A DNA stretch of 36,158 nt from Jiangella asiatica (GTDB lineage Bacteria > Actinomycetota > Actinomycetes > Jiangellales > Jiangellaceae): the NCBI RefSeq assembly GCF_004349065.1, contig NZ_SMKZ01000064.1, positions 1-36,158 of the forward strand, in the 5' to 3' direction. This document shows positions 22,745 to 31,221 of the stretch, in pieces. Positions within the stretch are counted from its first letter, which is position 1. Each line of letters opens with the position of its first letter. The translations under genes and the position numbers were made by a program. The notes under the pieces were generated by a model that worked only from the letters and a program-made list of their open reading frames with translations, was not told where the DNA came from and made no database searches.

Positions 22745-24061
22745 GTGAGCCGTGACCCACACGAGCTCGGCGACCCGGCCGTCGTGGCCGGGCTGAGGCG
22801 GCGCGATCTCCTCGCCGGTGCGGGCGGACTGCTCCTGGCCAGCGTCGCCGCCGGCACCCCCGGCGCGGACGCGGTCCCGACCGCGGCCGGCGACGCCACC
22901 GTGCGGCAGGCGCGCGGTGCCGACCGCGCCTCGCTGATCACCCGGGACCGGCGGCTGGTCCACGCCGACCTGCACAACCACACCGCGCTCTCCGACGGTG
23001 CCGGCGACCCGGAACGGGCGTTCGCGTCGCTGCGCTCGGCCGGGCTGGACGTGGCGGCACTCACCGACCACGCGATCGTCGCCGACGGAGCCCTCACCGT
23101 CCTGGACCCGCTGCTCCCGGCCGACGCGAACCGGGTGCTCGGGTTGAGCCGCCGCGGTTGGCGGCTGACCGGGGCGCTGGCCGACGCCGCCGACGACCCC
23201 GGCCGGTTCACCGCGATCCGCGGCTTCGAATGGTCCAACCCGCTGCTGGGACACATGAACGTGTGGTTCACCGGCGAGTACACCGACGTGCTCCAGGCGT
23301 CCGTCATGAGCGAGTTCTTCGACTGGCTGACCCGCGAGTCCGGCTTCCTGGGCCTGGGCGACGGCGGCGCCGACGGGCTGGCGGGTTTCAACCACCCGGG
23401 CCGCGAGCCCGGCCGGTTCCAGGGATTCCGGTTCGAACGGGCCGCGCGCGACCAGGTGGTGAGCCTGGAGATGTTCAACCGCCGCGACGACTACCTGTTC
23501 CGCGGCTGGTCCGACGGGGTCAGGTCGCCGCTGGTCGCGTGCCTGAACGCGGGCTGGCGGCCGGGCCTGAGCGGCGTCACCGACGAGCACGGCACCGACT
23601 GGGGGCATCCGGAGGGCAAGGGCCGCACCGGGATGTGGGTCACCGAGAACACCCGGAGCGGAGTCTTCACGGCGATGAGCGAGCGGCGGTTCTTCGCCAC
23701 CCGGGTCTCCGGGCTGCGGCTGGACGCGACCGCCGACGGGGTACCGATGGGCGGCGGCCTCACCAGCTCCCGCGGCGACGTCCGGTTCGCCGTCGACCTG
23801 GACCGTGGACCGGAGTGGGCCGGCCGGCGGCTCGACGTCCAGGTGCTGCGGCCCGGCGCCGAGGTCCCCGAGGTCGCCGACGTGGTCCCGGTGACGGTCG
23901 GGCAGGTCACCCGGTTCACGGTGCCGCTGGACGCCGACGACGGCGACTGGGTGGTGCTGCGCGTGGCCGACCCTGAACAGCCGAACGAGACACCGGGGCC
24001 GGACGGCCACCCGGGCAACGACTGGGGCGTCGCCTACTCCAGCCCGTGGTGGCTGGAGTAG
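22745..24061 (+). CDS. Tat-exported PHP-domain phosphoesterase (CehA/McbA-like)
   Basis: 438 residues. The N-terminus has a twin-Arg signal (LRRRDLLAGAGGLLLASVA), so the folded, metal-loaded enzyme is exported. The PHP core shows VHADLHNHTALSDG (metal-binding HxH), AALTDHA, GFNHPGREP and GVTDEHGTDWG, the usual metal ligands, and ends in a beta domain (VDLDRGPEWAGRRLDVQVL). CehA/McbA-type members hydrolyse phosphoester or carbamate bonds; the substrate here is unknown. It starts 13 bp after the formylglycine-generating enzyme gene and is probably co-transcribed with it. PhoD follows, suggesting extracellular phosphate scavenging. Confidence 0.85.
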   Translation: MSRDPHELGDPAVVAGLRRRDLLAGAGGLLLASVAAGTPGADAVPTAAGDATVRQARGADRASLITRDRRLVHADLHNHTALSDGAGDPERAFASLRSAGLDVAALTDHAIVADGALTVLDPLLPADANRVLGLSRRGWRLTGALADAADDPGRFTAIRGFEWSNPLLGHMNVWFTGEYTDVLQASVMSEFFDWLTRESGFLGLGDGGADGLAGFNHPGREPGRFQGFRFERAARDQVVSLEMFNRRDDYLFRGWSDGVRSPLVACLNAGWRPGLSGVTDEHGTDWGHPEGKGRTGMWVTENTRSGVFTAMSERRFFATRVSGLRLDATADGVPMGGGLTSSRGDVRFAVDLDRGPEWAGRRLDVQVLRPGAEVPEVADVVPVTVGQVTRFTVPLDADDGDWVVLRVADPEQPNETPGPDGHPGNDWGVAYSSPWWLE

Positions 24062-24085
24062 GCCGCGACCGCTCATGGAGACGGT

Positions 24086-24118
24086 CTTCACCGCGGCGCT
24101 GCCCGGAGTTCATCCGGA
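24086..24118 (+). promoter_or_regulatory. PHO-box-like direct repeats upstream of phoD
   Basis: Three consecutive 11-base units (CTTCACCGCGG, CGCTGCCCGGA, GTTCATCCGGA) match, with decay in the middle unit, the direct repeat GTTCACCCGGC-type consensus bound by PhoP in Streptomyces. They lie about 65 bp before the phoD start and 25 bp after the stop of the preceding gene, so phosphate control of phoD is likely. Confidence 0.5.
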
Positions 24119-24183
24119 ACGTGGCCCACAGTCCGGACAGTTGTGATGAGATCGGGCACCCCCTCAGTGCCTTGGAGGCGTCC

Positions 24184-25767
24184 GTGCCCGATCGTCAGCT
24201 CACTCTCGACCGTCGTCGGTTCCTCGCCCTCGCCGGCGGCGGCGCCGTCACCTTCGCCGCCGCGCTCACCGGGTTCTCGGCGGCACCGGTCCGCGCCAAC
24301 CCGGTCTTCCGCCAGAACCCGTTCACCCTCGGCGTGGCCTCCGGCGACCCGCTGCCCGACGGCGTCGTGCTCTGGACCCGCCTGGCACCGGAGCCGCTGG
24401 CCGTCGACGGCAGCGGCGGAATGGCCGCGCAGTCCGTCCCGGTGCAGTGGCAGCTCGCCCGCGATCCCGCGTTCGGGCAGGTCGAGCGGTCCGGCACCGT
24501 CCGGGCCACACCGGAGCTGGCCCACTCGGTCCATGCGGAGGTCACCGGCCTGGAGCCGGACCGCGAGTACTGGTACCGCTTCCGCGCCGGCCGCGAGCTC
24601 AGCGCCGTCGGGCGCACCCGCACCGCGCCGGCCGTCGACGCGCGGCCGAACGATGTCACCTTCGCGTTCGCCAGCTGCCAGAACTACTCCGAGGGATTCT
24701 TCACCGCGTACCGCCACCTGGCCGCCGACGGCGTCGACCTCGTCGTCCACCTCGGCGACTACATCTACGAGGGCTCCGGGCAGGGCACCATCGGCCGCGG
24801 CCACCTGCCGGCCGTCGAGTGCCACTCGCTGCAGGACTACCGGGTGCGCTACAGCCAGTACAAGACCGACCCCGACCTGCAGGCCGGCCACGCGGCCGCA
24901 CCGTGGATCGTGGTGCTCGACGACCACGAGATCGACAACAACTGGGCCGACGACCTCGACGGCGGCGACGCCGGCGGTCCGGAGTTCCTGGCCCGCCGCA
25001 CCGCCGCGATGCAGGCGTATTACGAGAACACCCCGCTGCGCCGTGCCTCGATGCCGTCCGGTCCGGACATGCAGCTCTACCGCCGGCTGCGTTACGGCAC
25101 GCTGGCCGACTTCAACGTCGTCGACACCCGCCAGCACCGCGACAACCAGGCCTGCGGCGACGGCCGCCAGATCGACTGCGAGGAGCGCCTGGACCCGGCG
25201 CGCACCATGCTCGGCGACGCGCAGGAGGCGTGGCTGCTGGACGGCCTGGAGGGGTCGCCGGCCACCTGGAAGGTCATGGCGAACCAGATCTTCATGATGC
25301 AGGCCGACCACGACGCCGGCCCGGTGCAGGCGTTCGGCATGGACACCTGGGACGGCTACGCGGCGGCCCGGTCGCGGCTGCTCACCGGCGTGCGCGACCG
25401 CGGCGTGGAGAACCTCGTCGTCATCACCGGCGACGCCCACCGCAGCGTCGCGGCCGACCTCAAGCTCGACTTCGACGACCCCGAGTCCGCCACCGTCGGC
25501 ACCGAGTTCCTGTCAACGTCCATCAGCGCCAGCGGCGACGGCGTCGATCAGGACGCGCTGGGCCAGGTGTGGCTGGCGGAGAACCCGCACATGAAGTTCC
25601 ACAACGTGCAGCGCGGCTACGCCCTGTGCACGCTGACGCCTGAGTCGTGGCGGACCGACTACCGCGTCATGCCCTACGTCCGCCAGCCGGATGCGCCGGT
25701 GAGCACGCGCGCCAGCGTCTATGTCGAGGCCGGCCGCCCCGGCATCGTCCAGGTCGACGCCGACTGA
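24184..25767 (+). CDS. phoD: Alkaline phosphatase D, Tat-exported
   Basis: 527 residues. The signal peptide is a twin-Arg type (LDRRRFLALAGGGAVTFAAAL). The PhoD N-terminal domain follows (NPFTLGVASGDPLPDGVVLWTRLAP). Catalytic and metal-binding motifs are all present: FAFASCQNYSEGFFTAYRHLA, VVHLGDYIYEG, IVVLDDHEIDNNWADD, and the C-terminal VITGDAHRS. PhoD enzymes are secreted, Ca and Fe dependent phosphodiesterase/phosphatases that release phosphate from esters or teichoic acids. The GTG at 24184 has GGAGG five to six bases upstream; the longer frame would destroy the signal peptide. PHO-box-like repeats precede it. Confidence 0.95.
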   Translation: MPDRQLTLDRRRFLALAGGGAVTFAAALTGFSAAPVRANPVFRQNPFTLGVASGDPLPDGVVLWTRLAPEPLAVDGSGGMAAQSVPVQWQLARDPAFGQVERSGTVRATPELAHSVHAEVTGLEPDREYWYRFRAGRELSAVGRTRTAPAVDARPNDVTFAFASCQNYSEGFFTAYRHLAADGVDLVVHLGDYIYEGSGQGTIGRGHLPAVECHSLQDYRVRYSQYKTDPDLQAGHAAAPWIVVLDDHEIDNNWADDLDGGDAGGPEFLARRTAAMQAYYENTPLRRASMPSGPDMQLYRRLRYGTLADFNVVDTRQHRDNQACGDGRQIDCEERLDPARTMLGDAQEAWLLDGLEGSPATWKVMANQIFMMQADHDAGPVQAFGMDTWDGYAAARSRLLTGVRDRGVENLVVITGDAHRSVAADLKLDFDDPESATVGTEFLSTSISASGDGVDQDALGQVWLAENPHMKFHNVQRGYALCTLTPESWRTDYRVMPYVRQPDAPVSTRASVYVEAGRPGIVQVDAD

Positions 25768-25798
25768 TCACGTCAGCTTCCGGTCGCGTCGCCGATCG

Positions 25799-25814
25799 GG
25801 GTCCAGGACGACCC
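25799..25814. terminator. Possible short hairpin between convergent genes
   Basis: GGGTC and GACCC are inverted with a 6-base loop in the 52-bp gap between phoD and bioN, which converge. The stem is short and there is no T-run, so this is weak. Confidence 0.3.
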
Positions 25815-25819
25815 GGGCA

Positions 25820-26428
25820 TCAGTCGTCCAGTCCGCGTGCCCGCAGCGCCTCGCCCATCGCGTCGGCGTGCCGCAGCACCCCGACGACGAGCGGCACGGC
25901 GAAGGCCCGGGCGCTGCGCCGCCCGCCGCGCGCCCAGCGGGCCTCCCGCAGCCGGGCCGCGATGCCGGCCACCACCGGCACGCTGCGCAGCGCCAGCGAC
26001 ATGGTCAGCGACACCCGAGCGGGGTCGACGCCGACTCGGCGCAGCGGCCGCAGCGCCCGTTCCAGCGTCGCCATCAGGTCGGTCGTGCGCGTCGTGAGCG
26101 TCACGAGAGCGGCCAGCGCGACCGCGAGCACCAGCCGCCCGGTCAGCGCCACCGCGGTGGACACGTCGGCGATGAGCACCTGGACCACGATCAGCACCAC
26201 GACGAACCACCGCAGCGGCCGCAGCTGCGCCCAGGCGGCCGCGGGCCCGATCCGGCCCACCGCGTACAGCGCGACCACGACCACCGCGCACGCGGCCACC
26301 AGCAGCGGGGTCCGGGCCAGCAGCAGTGCCGTGCACGCCGTCGCCAGCAGTGCCAGCTTCGGCCCGGCCGGCGCCCGGTGCAGCGGCGACGTGCCGGGAA
26401 CGTAGGCACCGGTCAGCAGCGCGCTCAC
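25820..26428 (-). CDS. bioN: Energy-coupling factor transmembrane protein, BioN type
   Basis: 202 residues. EcfT subunits join the substrate-binding protein (here probably BioY) to ATPases. Both coupling motifs are intact: ARWARG and, near the C-terminus, LRARGL. Hydrophobic helices fill the first 120 residues and the region LMATLERALRPLRRVGVDPARVSLTMSLALRSVP is the usual cytoplasmic coupling helix. The GTG start overlaps the thiolase stop (GTGA). The gene ends the operon bioY-ligase-thiolase-bioN and converges with phoD. No ATPase subunit (BioM) gene is found anywhere in the window. Confidence 0.85.
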   Translation of the reverse strand: MSALLTGAYVPGTSPLHRAPAGPKLALLATACTALLLARTPLLVAACAVVVVALYAVGRIGPAAAWAQLRPLRWFVVVLIVVQVLIADVSTAVALTGRLVLAVALAALVTLTTRTTDLMATLERALRPLRRVGVDPARVSLTMSLALRSVPVVAGIAARLREARWARGGRRSARAFAVPLVVGVLRHADAMGEALRARGLDD

Positions 26429-27582
26429 CGGACCACCTCGAACAGCCCGGCCACGCCCATCCCGCCGCCGATGGCCGCCGTCGCCAGGCCGAGGGTTCCG
26501 GCCGGCGCGCCGCCGCGGACCAGCCGGCTGAACAGCCGCACGACGACGACGGCGCCGGACGCGCCCCACGGGTGGCCCAGTGCCAGTGCGCCGCCGTCCG
26601 CGCAGACCAGCGCGGCGTCGCGGTCCAGCGGTTGGAGCCCCAGCGCGTCGGTCACGGCGAGCACCTGACCGGCGAACGCCTCGACGACCTCGATGGCCGA
26701 CACGTCGCGCAGGGTCACGCCGGCGTCGCGCAGCACGCGGCGAACGGCCGGCACCGGGCCCCAGCCGGGCAGCCGCGGATCGCACCCGACGACGGCGCCG
26801 GCCACCAGCCGCAGCCCCGGGCGGCCGCCGCGCAGCCCGTCGGAGACCAGCGCAACCACCGCGGCACCGTCGCTGTTCGGGCAGGAGTTGCCGGCGGTGA
26901 CCGAGCCGCGGGGCACGAACGCGGCCGGCATCCGGGCCAGCACCGCGGGCGCCAGCCGGCGCGGGCGGTCGTCGGAGGTGACCTCGCCCAGAGGCACGAG
27001 CTCGGCGTCGTACCGGCCTGCGTCGCGGGCGGCCAGCGCCTTGGCGTGGCTGGCGGCGGCGTAGGCGTCCTGCCGCTCGCGGGTGACGCCGCGGGCGCGG
27101 GCGAGCGCGTCGGCGGCGGCGCCCATGTCGGGGTCGCCGAACTCCGGCGGGGTGAACGGCGCGCGGTCGTACGGCCCGGGCTCTCCACCGTCGGGCGGCA
27201 CCCGGTGCGACCGCTGCGGCGCGGTGGAGGCGCTCTCGGCGCCGCCGGCCAGCATCAGCCGCGCGTCACCGGCCCGGATCGCCTGTCCCGCCTGCAGGAT
27301 CGCCGCCAGGCCGCTGCCGCACTGCCGGTCGACCGTCACGCCCGGCACACCCTCGCCGAGCCCGGCGGCCAGGGCCGACACCCGGGCGATGTTGCCGCCA
27401 GGGCCCAGGCAGTTGCCGAGCACGACGTCGTCGACCCCGCGCGCCGCGCCGAGCGGCCACACGTCGTCGACGACGGCGGCGACGACCGGCGTGGCCAGCC
27501 GGTCGACCGTGACGTCGCGCAGTGCCTTGCCGGCGGTCCCGATCGGGGTGCGCCGGGCCGCGATGACGACCGGGGCGCTCAT
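26425..27582 (-). CDS. Thiolase-like protein with altered active site
   Basis: 385 residues, thiolase fold. The nucleophilic Cys is present (VDRQCGSGLAAI) and the GHP motif is intact (GGALALGHPWGASGA). The NEAF motif is VEAF (IEVVEAFAGQVLA), losing the Asn. The second catalytic Cys, normally in CxGGG, is replaced: LATAAIGGGMG has Ala. A normal degradative or biosynthetic thiolase should not work like this. Acyl transfer from a thioester to the first Cys could still occur. Thiolase-like genes beside BioY and an acyl-CoA ligase recur in Actinobacteria, so the operon may handle a biotin precursor or analogue, but this is inference. It is overlapped at both ends by its neighbours (ATGA and GTGA). 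Confidence 0.82.
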   Translation of the reverse strand: MSAPVVIAARRTPIGTAGKALRDVTVDRLATPVVAAVVDDVWPLGAARGVDDVVLGNCLGPGGNIARVSALAAGLGEGVPGVTVDRQCGSGLAAILQAGQAIRAGDARLMLAGGAESASTAPQRSHRVPPDGGEPGPYDRAPFTPPEFGDPDMGAAADALARARGVTRERQDAYAAASHAKALAARDAGRYDAELVPLGEVTSDDRPRRLAPAVLARMPAAFVPRGSVTAGNSCPNSDGAAVVALVSDGLRGGRPGLRLVAGAVVGCDPRLPGWGPVPAVRRVLRDAGVTLRDVSAIEVVEAFAGQVLAVTDALGLQPLDRDAALVCADGGALALGHPWGASGAVVVVRLFSRLVRGGAPAGTLGLATAAIGGGMGVAGLFEVVR

Positions 27583-28862
27583 GGCACCGGCCGGGTCGCG
27601 AGCGTGCCCGCCGCCACGCCCGCTCCGATCAGCGCCCGGGCGGGTTTCCCGCCGGCGGTCCGCGGCAGCTCGTCCACGGCGAACCAGCGGCGCGGCCGCT
27701 GCGCGGGTGCCAGGCCGGCCCGGGCCGCGGCCTCGAGCGAACGCCGTCGTACCCCGTCACCCTCGACGACCGCGGCGACCACCGCGCCGAGCCCGTCGTG
27801 CGGCAGCCCCACGACGACGACGCCGGCCACTCCCGGCACCGCGGCCAGCACGGACTCGACGTCCTCGGGAACCACGGTGGCGCCACCGGTGAGCACGGTG
27901 CCGTCGCCGCGCCCGCGCAGTCGCAGTGGCGAGCCTGGGGTGGCGGGCTCGGCGAGGTCGCCGACGGTGGCCCAGCCGGCGGCGTCGCGGCGCAGCGGCC
28001 CGGCCGCGCCCAGGTAGCCGTGCGCGATCCACGGCGAGCGCACCCACACCTCGCCCGGCCGCCGTACGTCGATCTCCACCTCGGGGAACGGGCGCAGGCC
28101 CGACCCGTCGGCGTCGACGGCGACGAAGGACAGCTCGGCGGCGCCGTAGTACGCGACCGCCCCGACCCCCGCCGCGGCGGCCCGCTCCCGCAGCGTCTCC
28201 GGGAGGGCCGCGCCACCGACGACTGCCGTGCGCAACCTGCCGCGGCCGGCCCGGGCCACCGTCTCCAGCGCATGCGGGACGAGGTGGACGACGTCCGAGC
28301 CGGGCAGCGCGGCGTGCAGCAGCCGCGGCGACCAGCCGGGCGTGAGCACGAGGGTGGCGCCGACGGCGAGCGTGTGCAGTGCCGCGAACGCGTACAGCGA
28401 CGACACCAGCGGCCCCGGGACCAGAACAGTGTCGTCGGGGGTGGTGCCGGTGAGCCGGGACAGCGCAGCGTAGCTGCCGGTCCACGAGGCGCGGCGGCGG
28501 ACGACCACGCGTGGCCGGCCGGCGCTCCCGGAGGTGAACCCGGCCCAGGCGAGGTCGTGCTCGGCCGCGCCGTCCACCGTCGCCGGCAGCGCGCCGAGCA
28601 CCGCCCGCCGGTGGTCCGGGCGCCAGGCGGGGTCGCAGATCAGCGGCACCGCGCCGGCGAGGTCCGCGGCGATCACCCCGCTCAGGACGTCGACCGGGTC
28701 GGTCGAGGTCAGCGGGACGAGCCGGCCGGCGTCCGTGCCATTTGTTCCCCGCTCGGCGTCCCGGGCGAGCTGCGCGTACGTCCGGGTGACGTCACCACAG
28801 CGGACGGCGACATGGTGCGGCCGGCCGGCGGCATGGGCGAGGACCTCGCGGGCGATCGGCAT
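27579..28862 (-). CDS. ANL-superfamily acyl-CoA/AMP ligase-like protein, short
   Basis: 427 residues, shorter than the usual 500-560. The ATP-binding loop is WAGFTSGSAGRPRVV (canonical Lys replaced by Arg). YYGAAELSF is the A5 motif, GWATVGDLAEP carries the ribose-binding Asp, and LRGRGDGTVLTGGATVVPEDVE is the hinge. The C-terminal catalytic lysine motif PRTAGGKPARA is present, so adenylation is plausible. A loss of about 100 residues from the N-terminal subdomain suggests a small substrate or specialised acceptor. It lies between bioY and the thiolase and overlaps the latter; the bioY stop is 10 bp upstream. The pair could activate and use an acyl precursor linked to biotin. Confidence 0.8.
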   Translation of the reverse strand: MPIAREVLAHAAGRPHHVAVRCGDVTRTYAQLARDAERGTNGTDAGRLVPLTSTDPVDVLSGVIAADLAGAVPLICDPAWRPDHRRAVLGALPATVDGAAEHDLAWAGFTSGSAGRPRVVVRRRASWTGSYAALSRLTGTTPDDTVLVPGPLVSSLYAFAALHTLAVGATLVLTPGWSPRLLHAALPGSDVVHLVPHALETVARAGRGRLRTAVVGGAALPETLRERAAAAGVGAVAYYGAAELSFVAVDADGSGLRPFPEVEIDVRRPGEVWVRSPWIAHGYLGAAGPLRRDAAGWATVGDLAEPATPGSPLRLRGRGDGTVLTGGATVVPEDVESVLAAVPGVAGVVVVGLPHDGLGAVVAAVVEGDGVRRRSLEAAARAGLAPAQRPRRWFAVDELPRTAGGKPARALIGAGVAAGTLATRPVP

Positions 28863-28872
28863 GGTGAGAGCT

Positions 28873-29475
28873 TCAGGACCGGCCGTCGATGCGCTCGCGC
28901 CAGGCGGCCGGCGCGGCGTCGGGGTAGGCCCGCTGGGCGCCCGCCGCCACGAGCGCCGCGACGATCGCCTTGGCGGTGTCGCCGGGGACGAAGGCGAGGG
29001 CCAGTCGGAACGTCTCGGCCAGCGGCACGCCGCTGACGGCCGCTTGCACCGGGATGCCGACGGCCAGCGTGGTAGCCGACCCGAGCAGGCAGGCGATCAG
29101 CACCCAGTGGGTGCCCGGCCGCCGCCCCGACCGCTCCACGATCAGCCCGGCGACGAACGCGGCCGCCACCCACCCGATCAGGTAGCCCACTGACGGCCCG
29201 GCGAACACGCCCAGGCCGCCGCGACCGCCGGCCAGCAGCGGCATCCCGGCCGCGACCAGCGCCAGCAGCAGGATCACCGACAGCGCACCGCGCCTGGCGC
29301 CGAGGATCGCGCCGGCCAACAGCGGCCCCATCGACTGCAGCGTCACCGGCACCGAGTTCCCGAACAGGGTGAACGCGCCGGGCAGGCCGAGGACCGCGAT
29401 GAAGGCGGCGAAGGCCGCGATCCGCGCCAGGTCGCCGGCCGGCAGCTTGGACCGGCCCTCCGTCGAACGCGCCAT
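28873..29475 (-). CDS. bioY: Biotin transporter substrate-binding membrane subunit BioY
   Basis: 200 residues, six-helix S-component of an ECF transporter. The family motifs are clear: ALGLPGAFTLFGNSVPVTLQSMGPLLAGAILG near the N-terminus, GPSVGYLIGWVAAAFVAGL in the middle, and GIPVQAAVSG ... FVPGDTAKAIVAA. BioY binds biotin with high affinity and in some species transports it without the ATPases. The start at 29475 has AAGGAGAGG 4 bases upstream, making the longer frame unlikely. It heads the operon with the ligase, thiolase and bioN genes. No BioQ-like palindrome or riboswitch was recognised in the upstream 250 bp. Confidence 0.9.
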   Translation of the reverse strand: MARSTEGRSKLPAGDLARIAAFAAFIAVLGLPGAFTLFGNSVPVTLQSMGPLLAGAILGARRGALSVILLLALVAAGMPLLAGGRGGLGVFAGPSVGYLIGWVAAAFVAGLIVERSGRRPGTHWVLIACLLGSATTLAVGIPVQAAVSGVPLAETFRLALAFVPGDTAKAIVAALVAAGAQRAYPDAAPAAWRERIDGRS

Positions 29476-29723
29476 CGAACCTCTCCTTGTCATGACGGAC
29501 CTCCACCGGCCCGTCCGCTCGAAGCGTGATACCCGTCCACTCTGACCGACGGACCGCTCCGGGACATAGTCGGCACATCGCACCATCGCGGCTGCCGCGC
29601 CTTGGGGATCCTCCACAACAGGCCATCGCGCCCCCGCGCCGGGGTGTGTTCTGTCTCGTCCGACTCTCCGGTGGGGGAGGCTGCGGCTTCGCGCCGCGGA
29701 GCTTGTCGGTGGGCGGGGGCAGA

Positions 29724-30275
29724 ATGGGCGGCATGGTCGATGATGTGGCCGTCGGCGGCCTCGACACGCCGGTCGGCCCGCTGGCGGTGGCCGTCACCCG
29801 CGACGGCCTGGCCGCGGTGGGCTGGGGCGCCCCGGCGCGGCTGACCGGCCGTGCCCAGGTCCCCGTCGCCGACGACGCCGCGCGGACCGCCCCCGTGCTC
29901 ACCCAGCTGGGCGAGTACTTTGCCGGCACGCGGCGGCACTTCGACGTCCCGGTCGACTGGCGCTACGTCACCGGCTCGGCGCGCACGGTGCTGACCACAC
30001 TGCACTCCACCGTCGGCTACGGCGCCTCGGTCACCTACGGCGAGCTGGCCGGCCGCGGCGGCACCGGCGTCCCGGCCCGCGGCATCGGCGGCATCATGGG
30101 CGCCAACCCCATTCCCATCGTGGTCCCGTGCCACCGCGTCCTCGCCCATGACGGCCTCGGCGGCTACAGCGGCGGCTCCGGCGGCAACGGCCTCGAGGTC
30201 AAGCGGTGGCTGCTCACCCTCGAAGGCGTCCTACCCCCGACCTTCGACTGGAACCCCAACCACCTGAGCACCTGA
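29724..30275 (+). CDS. ogt: Methylated-DNA--protein-cysteine methyltransferase
   Basis: 183 residues. It repairs O6-methylguanine by moving the alkyl group to its own Cys, a one-use reaction. The active site PIVVPCHRVLAHDGLGGYSGG is canonical and the preceding helix-turn-helix TYGELAGRGG ... ARGIGGIMGANP is intact. The N-terminal ribonuclease-H-like domain is short (about 90 residues). The start at 29724 follows GGGGGC; ATG 29733 is an alternative. The longer ORF upstream (29526 on) has shadow-type composition. The gene is divergent from bioY and convergent with the MmyB regulator. Confidence 0.92.
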   Translation: MGGMVDDVAVGGLDTPVGPLAVAVTRDGLAAVGWGAPARLTGRAQVPVADDAARTAPVLTQLGEYFAGTRRHFDVPVDWRYVTGSARTVLTTLHSTVGYGASVTYGELAGRGGTGVPARGIGGIMGANPIPIVVPCHRVLAHDGLGGYSGGSGGNGLEVKRWLLTLEGVLPPTFDWNPNHLST

Positions 30276-30306
30276 CGGCCATCGGCACCACCTGAGCGGC
30301 GTTCAT

Positions 30307-30359
30307 GCGCCAGGACTGAGCACCGGGTAACCTCCCAGCCGGCACTCGCGACCTGGCGC
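30307..30359. terminator. Large hairpin between convergent genes
   Basis: GCGCCAGG (30307-30314) and CCTGGCGC (30352-30359) are perfectly inverted. Inside, GAG/CTC and CCGG/CCGG can pair further, giving a long interrupted stem centred in the 85-bp gap between ogt and the MmyB gene. It likely terminates both. Confidence 0.6.
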
Positions 30360-30360
30360 G

Positions 30361-31221
30361 TCAGCCCGCGACAGCGTGGAGGGCGCCTGGGCGCCGGCCG
30401 GTCAGGCGATCCAATGCCGCGGAGGACGCGTCGTCGGCGGGCAGGTAGACGACCAGGCGTTGGTGCCCGGCGTCGGGCAAGTCGAGGGTCTCGAAGGCCA
30501 GCCGCAGCTCACCGGCATCCGGGTGGACCAGCCGTTCGACCCCGGTCCGCTCGGCGACGGCGGACGGAGCGGCCCACCGGTCGGCGAACGGGGCACCGGC
30601 GACCACGGTCAGCTCGTCCACGAGCGTGGCCAGATGTGGATCGGAGGGTCCGGACTCGAACTTGAGCGTCGCGACGTACCGGTCGGCGACAGCCTCCCAG
30701 TCCGGGTACGCGGTCCGGGCGCCGGGGTGGGTGAACAGGTATCGCGGCACGTTGGGCGGGTCGCCGCGGAGCAGTCCGAGCGGCCCGGCCAGGGCGCCGA
30801 AGCCGGCGGTCGCGTCCAGTACGTCGCCGATGCGGTTGATCAGGACGGCCGGCGTCGGCTCCAGCCGTTGGAGCAGGGCCCGGACGGTGGGGCGCACGGT
30901 CCGGGCCGGCGGTTCCTCCATGGACGGGCAGAAGGCGTCACCTTCGGCGACCTTGGCGAGGTTGCGCAGCACGACCCGGTCGGCCAGCTCTAGGCACAGC
31001 GCGTCGGCCAGGGCCGAGAGCACTTGGGCGGACGGGCGGCGGTCACGGCCCTGCTCCAAGCGGGTGAGGTAGTCGACGCTGACGCCGGCGAGGGTGGCGA
31101 GCTCTGCCCGGCGCAGGCCCGGGGTGCGGCGCCGCGGCCCAACCGGCAGCCCGACCTCGGCGGGGCTGACGGCCTCGCGCCGGGAGCGCAGGAACGCGCC
31201 CAATTCGGTGTCGCTCACCAC
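30361..31221 (-). CDS. MmyB-family helix-turn-helix transcriptional regulator
   Basis: 286 residues. The N-terminal XRE-type HTH is LGAFLRSRREAVSPAEVGL ... TPGLRRAELATLAGVSVDYLTRLEQGRDRRPSAQVLSALADAL. The remaining two thirds form the PAS-like MmyB ligand-binding domain (VLINRIGDVLDATAGFGALAGPLG ... ETLDLPDAGHQRLVVYLPADD). Such regulators often bind fatty-acid-like ligands and control the divergent oxidoreductase gene; here an F420-dependent enzyme is divergent. It starts GTGGTGAGC, so either of two tandem GTGs could serve. A nested dyad lies directly in front and is a likely autoregulatory operator. Confidence 0.92.
   Translation of the reverse strand: MVSDTELGAFLRSRREAVSPAEVGLPVGPRRRTPGLRRAELATLAGVSVDYLTRLEQGRDRRPSAQVLSALADALCLELADRVVLRNLAKVAEGDAFCPSMEEPPARTVRPTVRALLQRLEPTPAVLINRIGDVLDATAGFGALAGPLGLLRGDPPNVPRYLFTHPGARTAYPDWEAVADRYVATLKFESGPSDPHLATLVDELTVVAGAPFADRWAAPSAVAERTGVERLVHPDAGELRLAFETLDLPDAGHQRLVVYLPADDASSAALDRLTGRRPGALHAVAG

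Noticed and set aside
29526-29723. N-terminal extension of the methyltransferase
   Set aside because: The added 66 residues have no domain and lie in the intergenic region; a Met with a ribosome site is at 29724.
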